This document shows, piece by piece, positions 15,341-24,910 of a stretch of 45,846 nt of DNA (its first letter is position 1; the number at the start of each line of letters is the position of its first letter). The translations under genes were made by a program, and so were the position numbers. Source of the stretch: Butyrivibrio sp. AE3009 (GTDB lineage: Bacteria; Bacillota; Clostridia; Lachnospirales; Lachnospiraceae); NCBI RefSeq assembly GCF_000420845.1, contig NZ_ATVS01000029.1, forward strand, positions 1-45,846, given 5' to 3'. The notes below the pieces were generated by a model that was not told the DNA's origin, did no database searches, and was given only the letters and a program-made list of their open reading frames with translations.

Positions 15341-16996
15341 TTAATCATTTAGGAACCAGCCGCCACGGGTCATGAAGGTGCGCTGAGTTACCATAGCATC
15401 AATATCCATTCCGGTAACCTGTGCAGCCTGGGCCTTGTAGCTTGCTGCTGCGCCGGTGCCCATTGCCTTGTATGCGCCGTAGGAAGCCTTGGGCGAACCA
15501 TCAAGATTCTTAAGTCCCTGGGCGATATGGCTCTCCATCTCATGGGCATCATCGGTCTCTCTAAAGAGAATGAAGCTCTTGATGTAAGGATTGTTGGAAG
15601 CCATCGTGTAAGCGTAAACAATGGATGCCATCTGATACTCCTCGCCGAAGCTTGAAGTATAGCCAATCTCTGAAAGAGAAATATCTCTCACAGCTCCTGC
15701 AGGATTCAGGAAGGAAGGCTGGCACATATAATCTGTCAAAAGATAAATATTCTCGATTGTAATATATGGTGTAGACAGGTTCTGGCTGACATACTGAGCC
15801 TGCTGTTTCCATGCGTAGGGGTCAAAAAGCGGAGCGTTGTAAGGATGAACCGAAAGTGACCAGTCTATGTTACCCTCGCGGAGCATGTAGTAGTTGAATC
15901 TGTCCAGGAAGTCCTTGGCAAGAAAGCAACCGGGATTGGACTTTCTCTGCCATTCCTGGTCGATCGAATTGTACACCTTGGCGTTGGCATTGACACTCTT
16001 GATTCCGTTGTAGAAAATACGGAAGGCCTTAACATACTCGCTGACATTGAGCTCAAGATTGGTGGAGTTCATGTAGTACCACTCTGTTCTTGCGTTGATC
16101 TCATTGCCGATTACCCAGTTATCAACAGTTCCGATGGAGCCGCCTGAATATCTCTGAGCAAGGAAAGCTGCGATAGCCTTAAGGTGCTGTGTACCACCGT
16201 CCTCCTTGGTATTCATGGCATATCCCGGGCATACATGGGAATCCCTTGAAAGTGGATGGATAAGATCAGCTCCTGCAGCAGTCTTGTTGTTAAGGATAGT
16301 CATTGTGAGCTGGAAACCGTTGGCCTTACACCAGTGAACAAAGCCGTCATACTGTGCAAGAGCTGCGGTATTGAACTGATATACTCTTCCGTCATAGGCA
16401 AACTCTGTAGTTGCAACAGCCGGATCCGATGAAGGTCCTACAATATCACCCATGTACAGGTTATAAACCATCTGGGCAACTCCCAGATCCTTGAAAGTAG
16501 CTGCATTTGCATCATTAGGAAGAATTCCCTTGATACCGTGGTCGTTTCTGCCGGTGGTCTGCGTAGCAACCGCCTCAGGATTGGTGATATAGTGCTCATC
16601 ACTTACCTGAACCATGCTGCCGCCCTGCTTAACTGCCACAAGGAATTTTTTGCTGAGATTGGAACCCGGAGTATTAAGTCCCAGATCAAAAGAGAAAGTA
16701 GCCGCCGCATCTCTTGGAGCAGTGGCAACAACATTTCCCACCGTTCCATCCTGATATACCTCGTCGGCGTACAGATAATACAATCCGTCATCCGAAGCCG
16801 GAATGCTGGAAGCAGCCACATTGACCACAACGCTTCCGCCCTGGATCATACAAGAATTGATACTTACAACTCGGCCGGCCGCCTCAGCTACAACTCCCTC
16901 AGGGAGCACGACGTCATGGGCGCCTACAGCCATCACAACAGTTGCTGCAGTCATCACCGCAACACAAATCTTCTTAAATAACAAACCCTTTTTCAC
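15341..16996 (-). CDS. Secreted DUF5722 protein, glycosidase-like TIM barrel
   Basis: The product is 551 residues. The start is taken as the GTG at 16996 (MKKGLLFKKICVAVMTAATV) because GGAGG lies 6 bases before it. A signal peptide covers about the first 40 residues. A beta-rich N-terminal part (about 45-140) is followed by a barrel with WVIGNEINARTEW (E299) and ISLSEIGYTSSFGEE (E443). These are spaced like the acid/base and nucleophile of clan GH-A glycosidases. DUF5722 is an established family, but its substrate is unproven. It lies 47 bp after the flavodiiron gene and may be partly co-transcribed with it. Confidence 0.8.
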   Translation of the reverse strand: MKKGLLFKKICVAVMTAATVVMAVGAHDVVLPEGVVAEAAGRVVSINSCMIQGGSVVVNVAASSIPASDDGLYYLYADEVYQDGTVGNVVATAPRDAAATFSFDLGLNTPGSNLSKKFLVAVKQGGSMVQVSDEHYITNPEAVATQTTGRNDHGIKGILPNDANAATFKDLGVAQMVYNLYMGDIVGPSSDPAVATTEFAYDGRVYQFNTAALAQYDGFVHWCKANGFQLTMTILNNKTAAGADLIHPLSRDSHVCPGYAMNTKEDGGTQHLKAIAAFLAQRYSGGSIGTVDNWVIGNEINARTEWYYMNSTNLELNVSEYVKAFRIFYNGIKSVNANAKVYNSIDQEWQRKSNPGCFLAKDFLDRFNYYMLREGNIDWSLSVHPYNAPLFDPYAWKQQAQYVSQNLSTPYITIENIYLLTDYMCQPSFLNPAGAVRDISLSEIGYTSSFGEEYQMASIVYAYTMASNNPYIKSFILFRETDDAHEMESHIAQGLKNLDGSPKASYGAYKAMGTGAAASYKAQAAQVTGMDIDAMVTQRTFMTRGGWFLND

Positions 16997-17043
16997 ACTG
17001 AACCTCCACACATTTTATTTTTTATTTCGAAAAGAATTTAAGA

Positions 17044-18240
17044 TCACGCACTTGCAATAGCATCCACAAAAGCCTTCACAGCTTCTTCGTCACTTGAATG
17101 AAGCGCACTCTTGATGGTGAGACTATTCTCAAGTATAGTAACATTCTTAAGGGCCGAGAGCTTCTCGGTCATGAGCTTAACCGTAGCCGGAGCCCAGGTT
17201 CCGTTCTGAGCAAGAGCAAAAGTCCTGTTCTGTACAGCAAGCGCCTCCATATCGTGCAAAAATGCCGCCATAGGAGGATAGATCCCATTGTTGTAGGTTG
17301 GGCACATAAGAACAATCTTTTTGCAGCGCCATACCTCCCCAATCAGGTAGGACACATCTGTTCCGGACACATCATACACCTTGATGTTCCTGCCGGTCTT
17401 CTCCCTAAGTCCAGAAGCCACCGCATCCGCAGCGCTCCTGGTGTGACCGTAGAGACTTCCGTACACGATAGCTATATCATCGCTCTCAGGCTCGTAGGTG
17501 CTCCACTTCTGATACTTATCCATAAGAAGATTGATGTCCTTCCTCCACACAGGTCCGTGAAGAGACAGGAGCATCTTGATATCAAGTCCTGCTGCCTTCT
17601 TAAGAACCGCCTGAACCTGCATTCCGTACTTGCCAACGATATTGGCATAATACCTTCTTGCGCTGTCCATGAAGTCCTTCTCATAATCGTATTCGTCGGC
17701 AAAAATGCCGCCGTCAAGGGCCCCGAAGGTTCCGAATGCATCTGCGCAAAACAGCGCACCGCTACTCTTCTCATAAGCCATAAGAACCTCAGGCCAGTGA
17801 ACCATTGGCGCTGCGATGAAACTAAACTCCAACGCACCGGTGGAAAGAGTATCCCCCTCCTTGACCTCAAGCTTGTTAAAGCCCGCAGCCTCCGGGAAGA
17901 ACTGTTCCATAATGGTAAAAGTCTTGGCTCCTCCCACCACCGTAACCTCGGGGTGCAAAGCCACTACTGTGTTGATAAGTGAACAATGATCCGGCTCCAT
18001 GTGAAGAACAATGAGATAATCCAGTTTTCTTCCGCTAAGAGCCCCACTTAGATTCTCAAGATACTGATCTGCCACGGTAATATCCGCAGTATCGAAGACC
18101 GCAGTCTTCTCATCATCAATAAAATAGCTGTTGTAAGAAACACCCTCCGGTATGGGAAAAATGTTCTCAAAACGCTCAAGACGCTTGTCGCTTCCGCCAA
18201 TCCAGGAAATTCTGTCAGTCACTTTCTTGATGTTATTCAT
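17044..18240 (-). CDS. fprA: Flavodiiron protein (A-type flavoprotein, FprA)
   Basis: The product is 398 residues and should reduce O2 to water (or NO to N2O) in the cytoplasm of an anaerobe. The N-terminal metallo-beta-lactamase-like domain has all diiron ligands: H80, E82 and D84 in HMEPDH, H148 in MVHWPE, D167 in CADAFG and H228 in SLHGPV. The flavodoxin domain begins near residue 255, with the FMN loop YGSLYGHTRSA and the TYNNG block. No rubredoxin domain is attached. A promoter lies just upstream at 18292-18320. Confidence 0.95.
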   Translation of the reverse strand: MNNIKKVTDRISWIGGSDKRLERFENIFPIPEGVSYNSYFIDDEKTAVFDTADITVADQYLENLSGALSGRKLDYLIVLHMEPDHCSLINTVVALHPEVTVVGGAKTFTIMEQFFPEAAGFNKLEVKEGDTLSTGALEFSFIAAPMVHWPEVLMAYEKSSGALFCADAFGTFGALDGGIFADEYDYEKDFMDSARRYYANIVGKYGMQVQAVLKKAAGLDIKMLLSLHGPVWRKDINLLMDKYQKWSTYEPESDDIAIVYGSLYGHTRSAADAVASGLREKTGRNIKVYDVSGTDVSYLIGEVWRCKKIVLMCPTYNNGIYPPMAAFLHDMEALAVQNRTFALAQNGTWAPATVKLMTEKLSALKNVTILENSLTIKSALHSSDEEAVKAFVDAIASA

Positions 18241-18291
18241 AATTATCCCTCTTTACATTTAAGAAATTAAACGAAATACGGTGCTTATTCA

Positions 18292-18320
18292 ATTCTATCA
18301 CATCACTTCTTAAATTCCAA
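18292..18320 (-). promoter_or_regulatory. Promoter of the flavodiiron gene
   Basis: On the minus strand TTGGAA (18320-18315), a 17-base spacer and TAGAAT (18297-18292) overlap the last codons of the kinase gene. The leader would be about 45 nt, with an AGAGGG ribosome binding site. Confidence 0.65.
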
Positions 18321-21300
18321 AATCGTCTTCTCCACTATGCGGATATCAATGGGCTTGGTGACATGCGCATTCATACCTGCATCGAATGCCTGCTGCACAT
18401 CGTCAGCGTAGGCATTGGCTGTCATGGCGATAATAGGAATCTTCTGAGACCAGTCTGTACCCAGGGCTCTGATGGCTGCTGCCGCTTCATAGCCGTTCAT
18501 CACAGGCATCTGAATATCCATAAGGATCATGTCATAGTCTCCCTCATGGGCATTCTTAAACATCTCAACAACTTCCTGTCCGTTGACACCTCTTGTGACC
18601 GTAGCCCCTTCCATATCCATCAGCTCTATGAGGATATCGGCGTTGATATCGTTGTCCTCTGCCGCCAGAAACTTCATACCATCCAGTGGATTGGTGTTCT
18701 CAGCTGCCTTGGCCTCTGCATCGGCTCTTCCCTGTGCCATCTCATCAAAGGCCTGCTTGAACATGTATTCCAGAATCGGCTTCTGAAGCACCTTGGTGGC
18801 GCCGGCCTCTATAAGAGGCTTTTCTACTTCGGATTTGTTGATGACAGCCACAAATATAATTCCCTTTCGGCCCTGCTCACCGGTCCTTATGGCCTTGATC
18901 AGATCCGTAATCGGCATATCTTCTATGTCGTCATCGATTATGATGAAATCCAAATGCCTTCCCGTCTTTTCGAACTCTTCAATATAGCGCAGAGCTTCAC
19001 CTGCACTGGTAGCCACATCGCCCTCAAGCTCTGCAGCCTTCATCCTTTCTCTGAAAAATACGTTCTCTTCGATATTGCCATTCACTCCAAGGAAGTACTT
19101 TATTCCGTTGTCCTTCCAATATATCTCATTCTCTCCCGCCAGTTGCAGCCTTAGGTTCACGGTAAAGGTGGATCCCTTTCCTTCCTCCGAATCCACTCTG
19201 ATGGTTCCGCCCATGAGTTCAACCAGACTCTTGGTTATAGCCATACCAAGGCCCGTTCCCTGAATAGTCTTGGTGGCTCCCTTTTCCTCTCTTGAAAAGG
19301 CATCAAAGATCTTGTCCTTGTACTCCGGCTTCATTCCTATACCGTTGTCGGATATAATAAACCGAACATTGTTAAAGCCCTCGGAAGAGGTGGTGCTCTC
19401 CTCAATCGTAAACTCTATCCTGCCACCTTCCTGAGTATACTTAACGGCATTGCCAAGGATATTCACCAGAATCTCATTTATCCTCTGCTTATCACCCATG
19501 AACCTGTCATGAAGAAGCCCGTTGCCATTAATGATATAATCCTGATTCTTGGATTTGGCCTGCATTCCGATGACGGTATTAACCTCCTCAAGGAGCTGCC
19601 CCATCCTCATTTCCTGTATATCAAGCGTCGTCTTACCGCTCTCGATCTTACTCATATCAAGAACATCATTTAACAGTCCCAGAAGATTATGGGACGCAAG
19701 ACTGATCTTATGAGTATACTCCCTTACCTTCTCAGGATCGTTGCAGTTCTTGTCTATCAGAAGATTAAAGCCCGTAATGGCATTCATAGGAGTCCTGAAG
19801 TCATGGGACATATTTGCCAAAAAGCTTGTCTTGGCCTTATTAGCTGTCTCGGCTGCCTGAAGCGCCTCCTGCAGCTGGTGATTTCTCCTGAATTCCTGAG
19901 TTCTGTCATAAAGAGCGATAGCAAGCCTCTTACCGCCGTCGTCAATGGTGCTGACGATAACGCCTCTGTAATACAGATGCTCATTGGTCTGCTTGTGCTC
20001 GAACTTAAGCTCATCCATAACGATGATCTCGCCGGTTCGCATGCTCTCCTGAATCTTGTCAGAGATCTTCACATTTTCCTTGAACCTCTCGTCCTCAAGC
20101 TGAATCTGCGACAGGACTCTGATATCCTCTTTTACCTTATCCAGCGGGATTCCCAGTGTAGCCTCAACATTGGCCGTAACAAAGTCCGGCGCATAGCTCT
20201 CTGTGTTCAGCACCGCCAAAACGTCATTATTTCTCTCAACCACGAAGTCGAAGAGCCACTCTCTGTAATGAATATCACTCTCCTTGAGCTTAAGGTCCTC
20301 CTCATTCCTTCTGTTGATCTCGTCCATCATTTCCTTTAGCTTGCTGGTCATGCTGTTCATGGAATCCGCAAGCTGGCTTATCTCATCTTCATAGGCATCG
20401 CTGTAGGACACCTCGAAATTGCCGTGCTTTACCTCATTTGCCAGCTTATTAAGCCCCGTAACACGCCTGCTTAAGTTACTTGCGAAAATGCTGGCAAAGC
20501 TGTAAGACAACAGGAACATGATCAGTGCTATCACTATCACCGTCCTCAGCATTCCAAAAACGTCAGTGGTAATGTCACTTCTGTCAATATAGTAATAAAC
20601 AGTCCAGCCATTTGAGATCGTCTCAGAGGGCAAAAGAAAATATTTCTGAGTATAGCTGAACTTCTCAGCATTCTGCTCTGTGGTTCCCGCTGTGATATTC
20701 TCAAGAACCCCCTTATCAACTGCCTCGCTGCCCGTGGCCTTATGGATGATTATCTCATCATTATCGTTAAGCACATAGATACCGTTGGACAGATAGCTGG
20801 CCTGGTTCAGGATAGAGAAAAACTGATCCGTGTCTATCTTTAAGGTGATCATTCCGATAACCTGCGAAGATGTAGCCACATCAAGAAGAGTCTTGATGAC
20901 ATAAACGCCGCCCTCGCCGTCCACAACCCACATGGCTGAGTACTCTTTTTTACACTCTTCGTACCACGCAAGTTCCTGCGCTGTCTCAGGAATGCTGGTA
21001 AAATCACCTATATGATCCTGCTGTAGAAGCGTCGAATAGATATGAATATCAGAAATATTAGTATCGCTACTTAAGTAATACCAGATAAGAGGCTCAATCC
21101 TGTCATTAAGGGACTCCGTCAGGGCATATGGATCACGATCCACATGCTGCAGCACCTTTCTGAAATCCGTCTCATAGGAAAAGAACTTAATGACATCATT
21201 CTCATTCTTGATATTGTTCTCAATACCATAGGCTATAACATCCACATTTCCCTGCATTGCTATCTTAGTCTGCGCTATGAGATTATTGCGCGCCACAATG

Positions 21301-21398
21301 TACGCATACACGCCCAGCACCACAATAGGTACCACGATCAGTATCGCGAATGTTATCCTCAGCTGAAATTTTATGCTCTTTCTGTTATTCCCGTTCAT
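18303..21398 (-). CDS. Membrane hybrid histidine kinase with two receiver domains
   Basis: The product is 1031 residues. A first membrane helix (about 12-32) and a second (about 285-310) bracket an extracellular Cache-like sensor. A HAMP region follows (near 315-365), then a PAS-like domain, then HisKA with NMSHDFRTPMNAITGF (H532). The HATPase domain has NAVKYT, DNGIGM and GTGLGMAI. The first receiver-like domain (IIIDDDIED) is degenerate. The second is intact, with D961 in LMDIQMPVMNGYEA and a lysine in HVTKPID. The start lies 13 bases after the solute-binding protein gene, so the two are one operon. No phosphotransfer protein or DNA-binding output is visible nearby. Confidence 0.92.
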   Translation of the reverse strand: MNGNNRKSIKFQLRITFAILIVVPIVVLGVYAYIVARNNLIAQTKIAMQGNVDVIAYGIENNIKNENDVIKFFSYETDFRKVLQHVDRDPYALTESLNDRIEPLIWYYLSSDTNISDIHIYSTLLQQDHIGDFTSIPETAQELAWYEECKKEYSAMWVVDGEGGVYVIKTLLDVATSSQVIGMITLKIDTDQFFSILNQASYLSNGIYVLNDNDEIIIHKATGSEAVDKGVLENITAGTTEQNAEKFSYTQKYFLLPSETISNGWTVYYYIDRSDITTDVFGMLRTVIVIALIMFLLSYSFASIFASNLSRRVTGLNKLANEVKHGNFEVSYSDAYEDEISQLADSMNSMTSKLKEMMDEINRRNEEDLKLKESDIHYREWLFDFVVERNNDVLAVLNTESYAPDFVTANVEATLGIPLDKVKEDIRVLSQIQLEDERFKENVKISDKIQESMRTGEIIVMDELKFEHKQTNEHLYYRGVIVSTIDDGGKRLAIALYDRTQEFRRNHQLQEALQAAETANKAKTSFLANMSHDFRTPMNAITGFNLLIDKNCNDPEKVREYTHKISLASHNLLGLLNDVLDMSKIESGKTTLDIQEMRMGQLLEEVNTVIGMQAKSKNQDYIINGNGLLHDRFMGDKQRINEILVNILGNAVKYTQEGGRIEFTIEESTTSSEGFNNVRFIISDNGIGMKPEYKDKIFDAFSREEKGATKTIQGTGLGMAITKSLVELMGGTIRVDSEEGKGSTFTVNLRLQLAGENEIYWKDNGIKYFLGVNGNIEENVFFRERMKAAELEGDVATSAGEALRYIEEFEKTGRHLDFIIIDDDIEDMPITDLIKAIRTGEQGRKGIIFVAVINKSEVEKPLIEAGATKVLQKPILEYMFKQAFDEMAQGRADAEAKAAENTNPLDGMKFLAAEDNDINADILIELMDMEGATVTRGVNGQEVVEMFKNAHEGDYDMILMDIQMPVMNGYEAAAAIRALGTDWSQKIPIIAMTANAYADDVQQAFDAGMNAHVTKPIDIRIVEKTILEFKK

Positions 21399-21411
21399 AT
21401 AAGCCCCTCTA

Positions 21412-22797
21412 TTACCACTCTTCTTCTCGGATTAACTGCGCCTCTTGGTCCATATCCTGTAATGCAGTGGCCAGGTCCTTTTTATCCAGCACCACCTGTT
21501 GAAGCTCTCGTCCAAAGGTCTGATACAATTCTCTGCTATGGGGGCCCCAGCTGTAATAAGGCGCCACCAGTCTGTTTTCCTCCAGAATATCCCTGATCGG
21601 GTCAAAGCTGTCAGGATTGCTGAACTTAACGTTGGCCAGATAGGTCTGACTTCCCACTCTGTCCCTCCACAGAGCCTCCTGCCCCTCTGTCGTTGCGAGG
21701 CTTGCCACAAACGCCTTAGCCTCCTCCACGTGCTTGCCATAGCTGTTTACTGCAAAGCCGCACTCATTCCCGCCTATCATTGCCGATTCTTTATTCCTCT
21801 TATCCATAATGACGAAGATTCCCACCTCCATTTCGGGGTTGGTTTCCATCACCTGAGCGTAATCAGCCGGCTCTCCCACCATCATTGCCGCCTTGCCGGT
21901 GGCAAATTCCTCTATCGCTGCTCTTTTATCAAGAAGGAACATCTCCGGAACCAGAATCTCATGCTCCAGGAGCACTTCCCACAGGCTAAGGTCCGCATAC
22001 AGCTCCTTGTAAAAAGATGCCTTGCCAAACTGCAGCCTGTCTCCAAAGGTTTTGCCATATATAGTAGTGAAATATCCGGCATTGGGGAAAATAATCGCAC
22101 TGTTGGCCAGAAGTCTCTCATCCTTAAAACCGGCAGCAAGAGGCTTCATATTTTTCTCCAGCCTGAAATAATCGCAGAGCTCTATGTACTCCATGTAATC
22201 AGCAGGTTCTTTTTTCCATTCTTCCTCGAACAGCTTCTTGTTGTAGAAAAAGCACTCGTAGTTACAGGTATTGGGTACGGCGTAAACCTTACCGTCATAT
22301 GTGAAGGCTTCTTTTCCTTCCTCGGAAAAAGCTGCGGTTATATCCGATACATTCATGATATTACCGCTCTTTGCATGCTTTCTGGCCATTGGCGGATCGA
22401 TGCACACAATGTCGGGCGCAGCTTTACAGGCCAGCTGATCATCCATCAGGGCCTCATAATTGTTTTTTTCAAGATATAAAAAGTGAAAGGAATACTCCGG
22501 AAATTCTTCAGATAAATAGTTTTTCAGATTGGTAAGATAGCTCTCCTGGTACCAGGATGCTATGCGAATTGTGATCTTCTCACCGCCGATATCGGTACTT
22601 TCGTCGGCAGTGGGTTTTCCGATAGTCTGCTCACGGGAGGTTGTATCCGAAGCAGCCTCCTGCAATGCTTCTGATGATGCATTTGGCGTACTTTCAGCAG
22701 GGTTCGCCGCCTGTCCGCAACCATTCAGCGCCCCTGCTGCTACCGCCAAGGTAGTAATCATTCCGACAAAGATATTTTTGATTCTGCTGATTTTCAT
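21412..22797 (-). CDS. Extracellular solute-binding lipoprotein (ABC family 1), kinase-linked
   Basis: The product is 461 residues. A signal peptide ends in the lipobox LNGC, with C27 lipidated. The mature part matches sugar-type family 1 binding proteins (ITIRIASWYQESYLTNLKNY near the N-terminus, APDIVCIDPPMARKHA, and GKAAMMVGEPADYAQV). No permease or ATPase gene is adjacent. The hybrid kinase starts 13 bases downstream. The pair therefore suggests that the binding protein presents its ligand to the sensor domain. The ligand is not predictable. Confidence 0.87.
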   Translation of the reverse strand: MKISRIKNIFVGMITTLAVAAGALNGCGQAANPAESTPNASSEALQEAASDTTSREQTIGKPTADESTDIGGEKITIRIASWYQESYLTNLKNYLSEEFPEYSFHFLYLEKNNYEALMDDQLACKAAPDIVCIDPPMARKHAKSGNIMNVSDITAAFSEEGKEAFTYDGKVYAVPNTCNYECFFYNKKLFEEEWKKEPADYMEYIELCDYFRLEKNMKPLAAGFKDERLLANSAIIFPNAGYFTTIYGKTFGDRLQFGKASFYKELYADLSLWEVLLEHEILVPEMFLLDKRAAIEEFATGKAAMMVGEPADYAQVMETNPEMEVGIFVIMDKRNKESAMIGGNECGFAVNSYGKHVEEAKAFVASLATTEGQEALWRDRVGSQTYLANVKFSNPDSFDPIRDILEENRLVAPYYSWGPHSRELYQTFGRELQQVVLDKKDLATALQDMDQEAQLIREEEW

Positions 22798-22859
22798 AGA
22801 TACCTCAACTTATCAGTCTTATATCTTCATCCCCATGTTCATATGTAAAACAAAACCGC

Positions 22860-23369
22860 TTATCTTAACAGGATCTTCAATAGCTCTCCCGCATAGAGGA
22901 TGTGGTACTCACCCTCATCCTTATAAAACTTTTCGGCAAGGCCTTCCTCCATAAAGCCTTCCTTCTCAAGCTCCTGCCTGAAAACAGTCTTGCAGATAAG
23001 GACCTCCCCCGCTTCTTCTACATAAGGGATGCCCTCATAATAACCGATATTCATGCGCGCACCGGCCACCTTATCCTCGTCCCTTCCGGACACAAGACTA
23101 AGGTACTTCAGCGCTCCTCTGAACTCCTGCTGGTCAACAAAGCTTACGGAGAACTCTCCCGTTGTATCCAGCAGTTCCCTTGTATATCTGCTCTTTCTGA
23201 CAAAGATAAAAACAAGGCGCTTGTCCCACAGATATCCTACGCCGCCCCAGGCAGCCGCAGTGATGTTAACCTTCTTGCCATCTGTACTGGTGATAATGAT
23301 CTTATCGCCCACAAAGGTATATGGTCCATCTTCAATATCCGAAGGGTCAACAGGCTGAAAAACGCGCAT
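22860..23369 (-). CDS. Flavin reductase-like FMN-binding split-barrel protein
   Basis: The product is 169 residues, with a GGAGG site 4-5 bases before the start. The segment KKVNITAAAWGGVGYLWDKR followed by LVFIFVRKSRYTRELLDTTG and EFSVSFVDQ follows the flavin reductase/FMN-split-barrel pattern (T/S-A near the start, then a basic R-YT motif that contacts the flavin phosphate). Its partner is unknown. It lies 20 bp after greA on the same strand. Confidence 0.8.
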   Translation of the reverse strand: MRVFQPVDPSDIEDGPYTFVGDKIIITSTDGKKVNITAAAWGGVGYLWDKRLVFIFVRKSRYTRELLDTTGEFSVSFVDQQEFRGALKYLSLVSGRDEDKVAGARMNIGYYEGIPYVEEAGEVLICKTVFRQELEKEGFMEEGLAEKFYKDEGEYHILYAGELLKILLR

Positions 23370-23389
23370 AAAACCTCCATTTCCCGAGA

Positions 23390-23893
23390 TCAGAAGTCTC
23401 TTATCACATCATCATCCGTGAGACCCGTGTTCTCAATTTTGGTAATAATAATATCGTAATTGAAATCATTGCTTACTACAATATTAACACGGTCACCTAC
23501 TTTATGTCCAAGTAATTGTTTGCCAAGAGGAGATTCTACACTGATAAGCCCCTTAAGAGAGTTCTGTCTCATGGTTGTGACAATCTTGTAGGTCTCTTCG
23601 GTGTCGTCCTCCACGATCTTGACCGTAACAGACTTGTTCATGCCAACTTCGTCCTCACCGGCCTTATCGTCAATTACTTTTGCGGTCTTGATCATTCTCT
23701 CCAGGAATCTGATTCTGCTTTCATTCTGGTTCTTGGCCTTTTTAGCCGCATAGTACTCGAAATTCTCGGACAGATCCCCCTGAGCCCTTGCTTCCTTTAC
23801 ATGCTCAAGGAGCTCCTTACGAACCACGCATTTGCGGTGTTCGATCTCTGCCTCCATATCCTCAATGTCTTTTCTTGTAAGTTCGTTATGCAT
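23390..23893 (-). CDS. greA: Transcription elongation factor GreA
   Basis: The product is 167 residues. The N-terminal coiled coil carries the acidic tip in GDLSENFEYYAAK, which reaches into the RNA polymerase channel and stimulates cleavage of backtracked RNA. The C-terminal FKBP-like domain has SVESPLGKQLLGHKVGD. Length and both domains match the family. The ribosome binding site is GGAG, 6 bases before ATG. A terminator at 23905-23936 separates it from the aldolase gene. Confidence 0.93.
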   Translation of the reverse strand: MHNELTRKDIEDMEAEIEHRKCVVRKELLEHVKEARAQGDLSENFEYYAAKKAKNQNESRIRFLERMIKTAKVIDDKAGEDEVGMNKSVTVKIVEDDTEETYKIVTTMRQNSLKGLISVESPLGKQLLGHKVGDRVNIVVSNDFNYDIIITKIENTGLTDDDVIRDF

Positions 23894-23904
23894 AGTTTAC
23901 TCCT

Positions 23905-23936
23905 AAAAAAGACGGGGTCCGAACCCGGGCCCCGTC
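23905..23936 (-). terminator. Intrinsic terminator of the aldolase gene
   Basis: On the minus strand GACGGGG (23936-23930) pairs with CCCCGTC (23917-23911), followed by TTTTTT. The other strand also has a T-run, so it may work both ways. Confidence 0.85.
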
Positions 23937-23965
23937 TCCTAATTTTTTCGAATGTAAATCTTCTA

Positions 23966-24829
23966 TCAAGCCTTGCCAACTGATCCGAAGAGTTCCATCT
24001 TCTCCTTAACTGTAGCCTTGATAGCTTCAGCGCCGGGAGCAAGAAGCTTACGAGGATCAAATCCCTTGCCCTCGAGGTCCTTGCCTGCCTCAACGTATTT
24101 ACGTGTAGCTTCTGCGAATGAAAGCTGGCACTCTGTGTTAACGTTGATCTTGGATACGCCAAGTGTGATTGCCTTCTTGATCATATCTGCAGGAATTCCT
24201 GTGCCGCCGTGAAGAACGAGAGGCATAACGCCTGTCTTCTGCTGGATAGCATCAAGAACGTCGAAACGAAGTCCCGGCCATCCCTCAGGATACTTGCCGT
24301 GGATGTTACCGATACCTGCTGCAAGCATGTCTACGCCGAGATCAGCGATTCTCTTGCACTCATCGGGATCAGCACACTCGCCCATTCCTACAACGCCGTC
24401 TTCCTCGCCGCCGATGGAACCAACCTCAGCCTCGATTGAAAGGCCAAGCTGATGAGATACGTTAACAAGCTCAGATGTCTTGGCAACGTTCTCCTCGATG
24501 TCATAATGTGAACCGTCGAACATGATGGATGTGAAACCTGCCTTGATGCACTTGTAACATCCGTCATATGTACCATGATCAAGGTGAAGAGCTACAGGAA
24601 CTGTGATTCCAAGGCTCTTGTCCATAGCCTTAACCATTGCTGCTACTGTCTCAAAACCTGTCATATATTTGCCTGCGCCTTCGGAAACACCGAGGATAAC
24701 AGGGGACTTAAGCTCTTCTGCTGTTAAGAGAATTGACTTTGTCCACTCCAGGTTGTTGATGTTGAACTGGCCTACTGCATAGTGGCCCTCTTTTGCTTTT
24801 ACAAGCATGTCTTTTGCGGATACTAACAT
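23966..24829 (-). CDS. fba: Fructose-bisphosphate aldolase, class II
   Basis: The product is 287 residues and splits fructose 1,6-bisphosphate into the two triose phosphates. HLDHGT at 82-87 supplies the catalytic aspartate and a zinc histidine (D84, H85). The acidic block SIEAEVGSIGGEED follows, then NIHGKYPE and LVLHGGTGIP with further zinc histidines, and KINVNTECQ for phosphate binding. Length matches the GatY/FbaA type. A -10 (TATAAT, 24882-24877) lies upstream but its -35 is weak. Confidence 0.95.
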   Translation of the reverse strand: MLVSAKDMLVKAKEGHYAVGQFNINNLEWTKSILLTAEELKSPVILGVSEGAGKYMTGFETVAAMVKAMDKSLGITVPVALHLDHGTYDGCYKCIKAGFTSIMFDGSHYDIEENVAKTSELVNVSHQLGLSIEAEVGSIGGEEDGVVGMGECADPDECKRIADLGVDMLAAGIGNIHGKYPEGWPGLRFDVLDAIQQKTGVMPLVLHGGTGIPADMIKKAITLGVSKINVNTECQLSFAEATRKYVEAGKDLEGKGFDPRKLLAPGAEAIKATVKEKMELFGSVGKA

Positions 24830-24910
24830 TTGTTTCTCTCCCTTACTTGTGTTTTTGATGGTTATAGTTATATTTCATTATATACTTGTAGTTCAGAAAA
24901 ATAAACAAAT

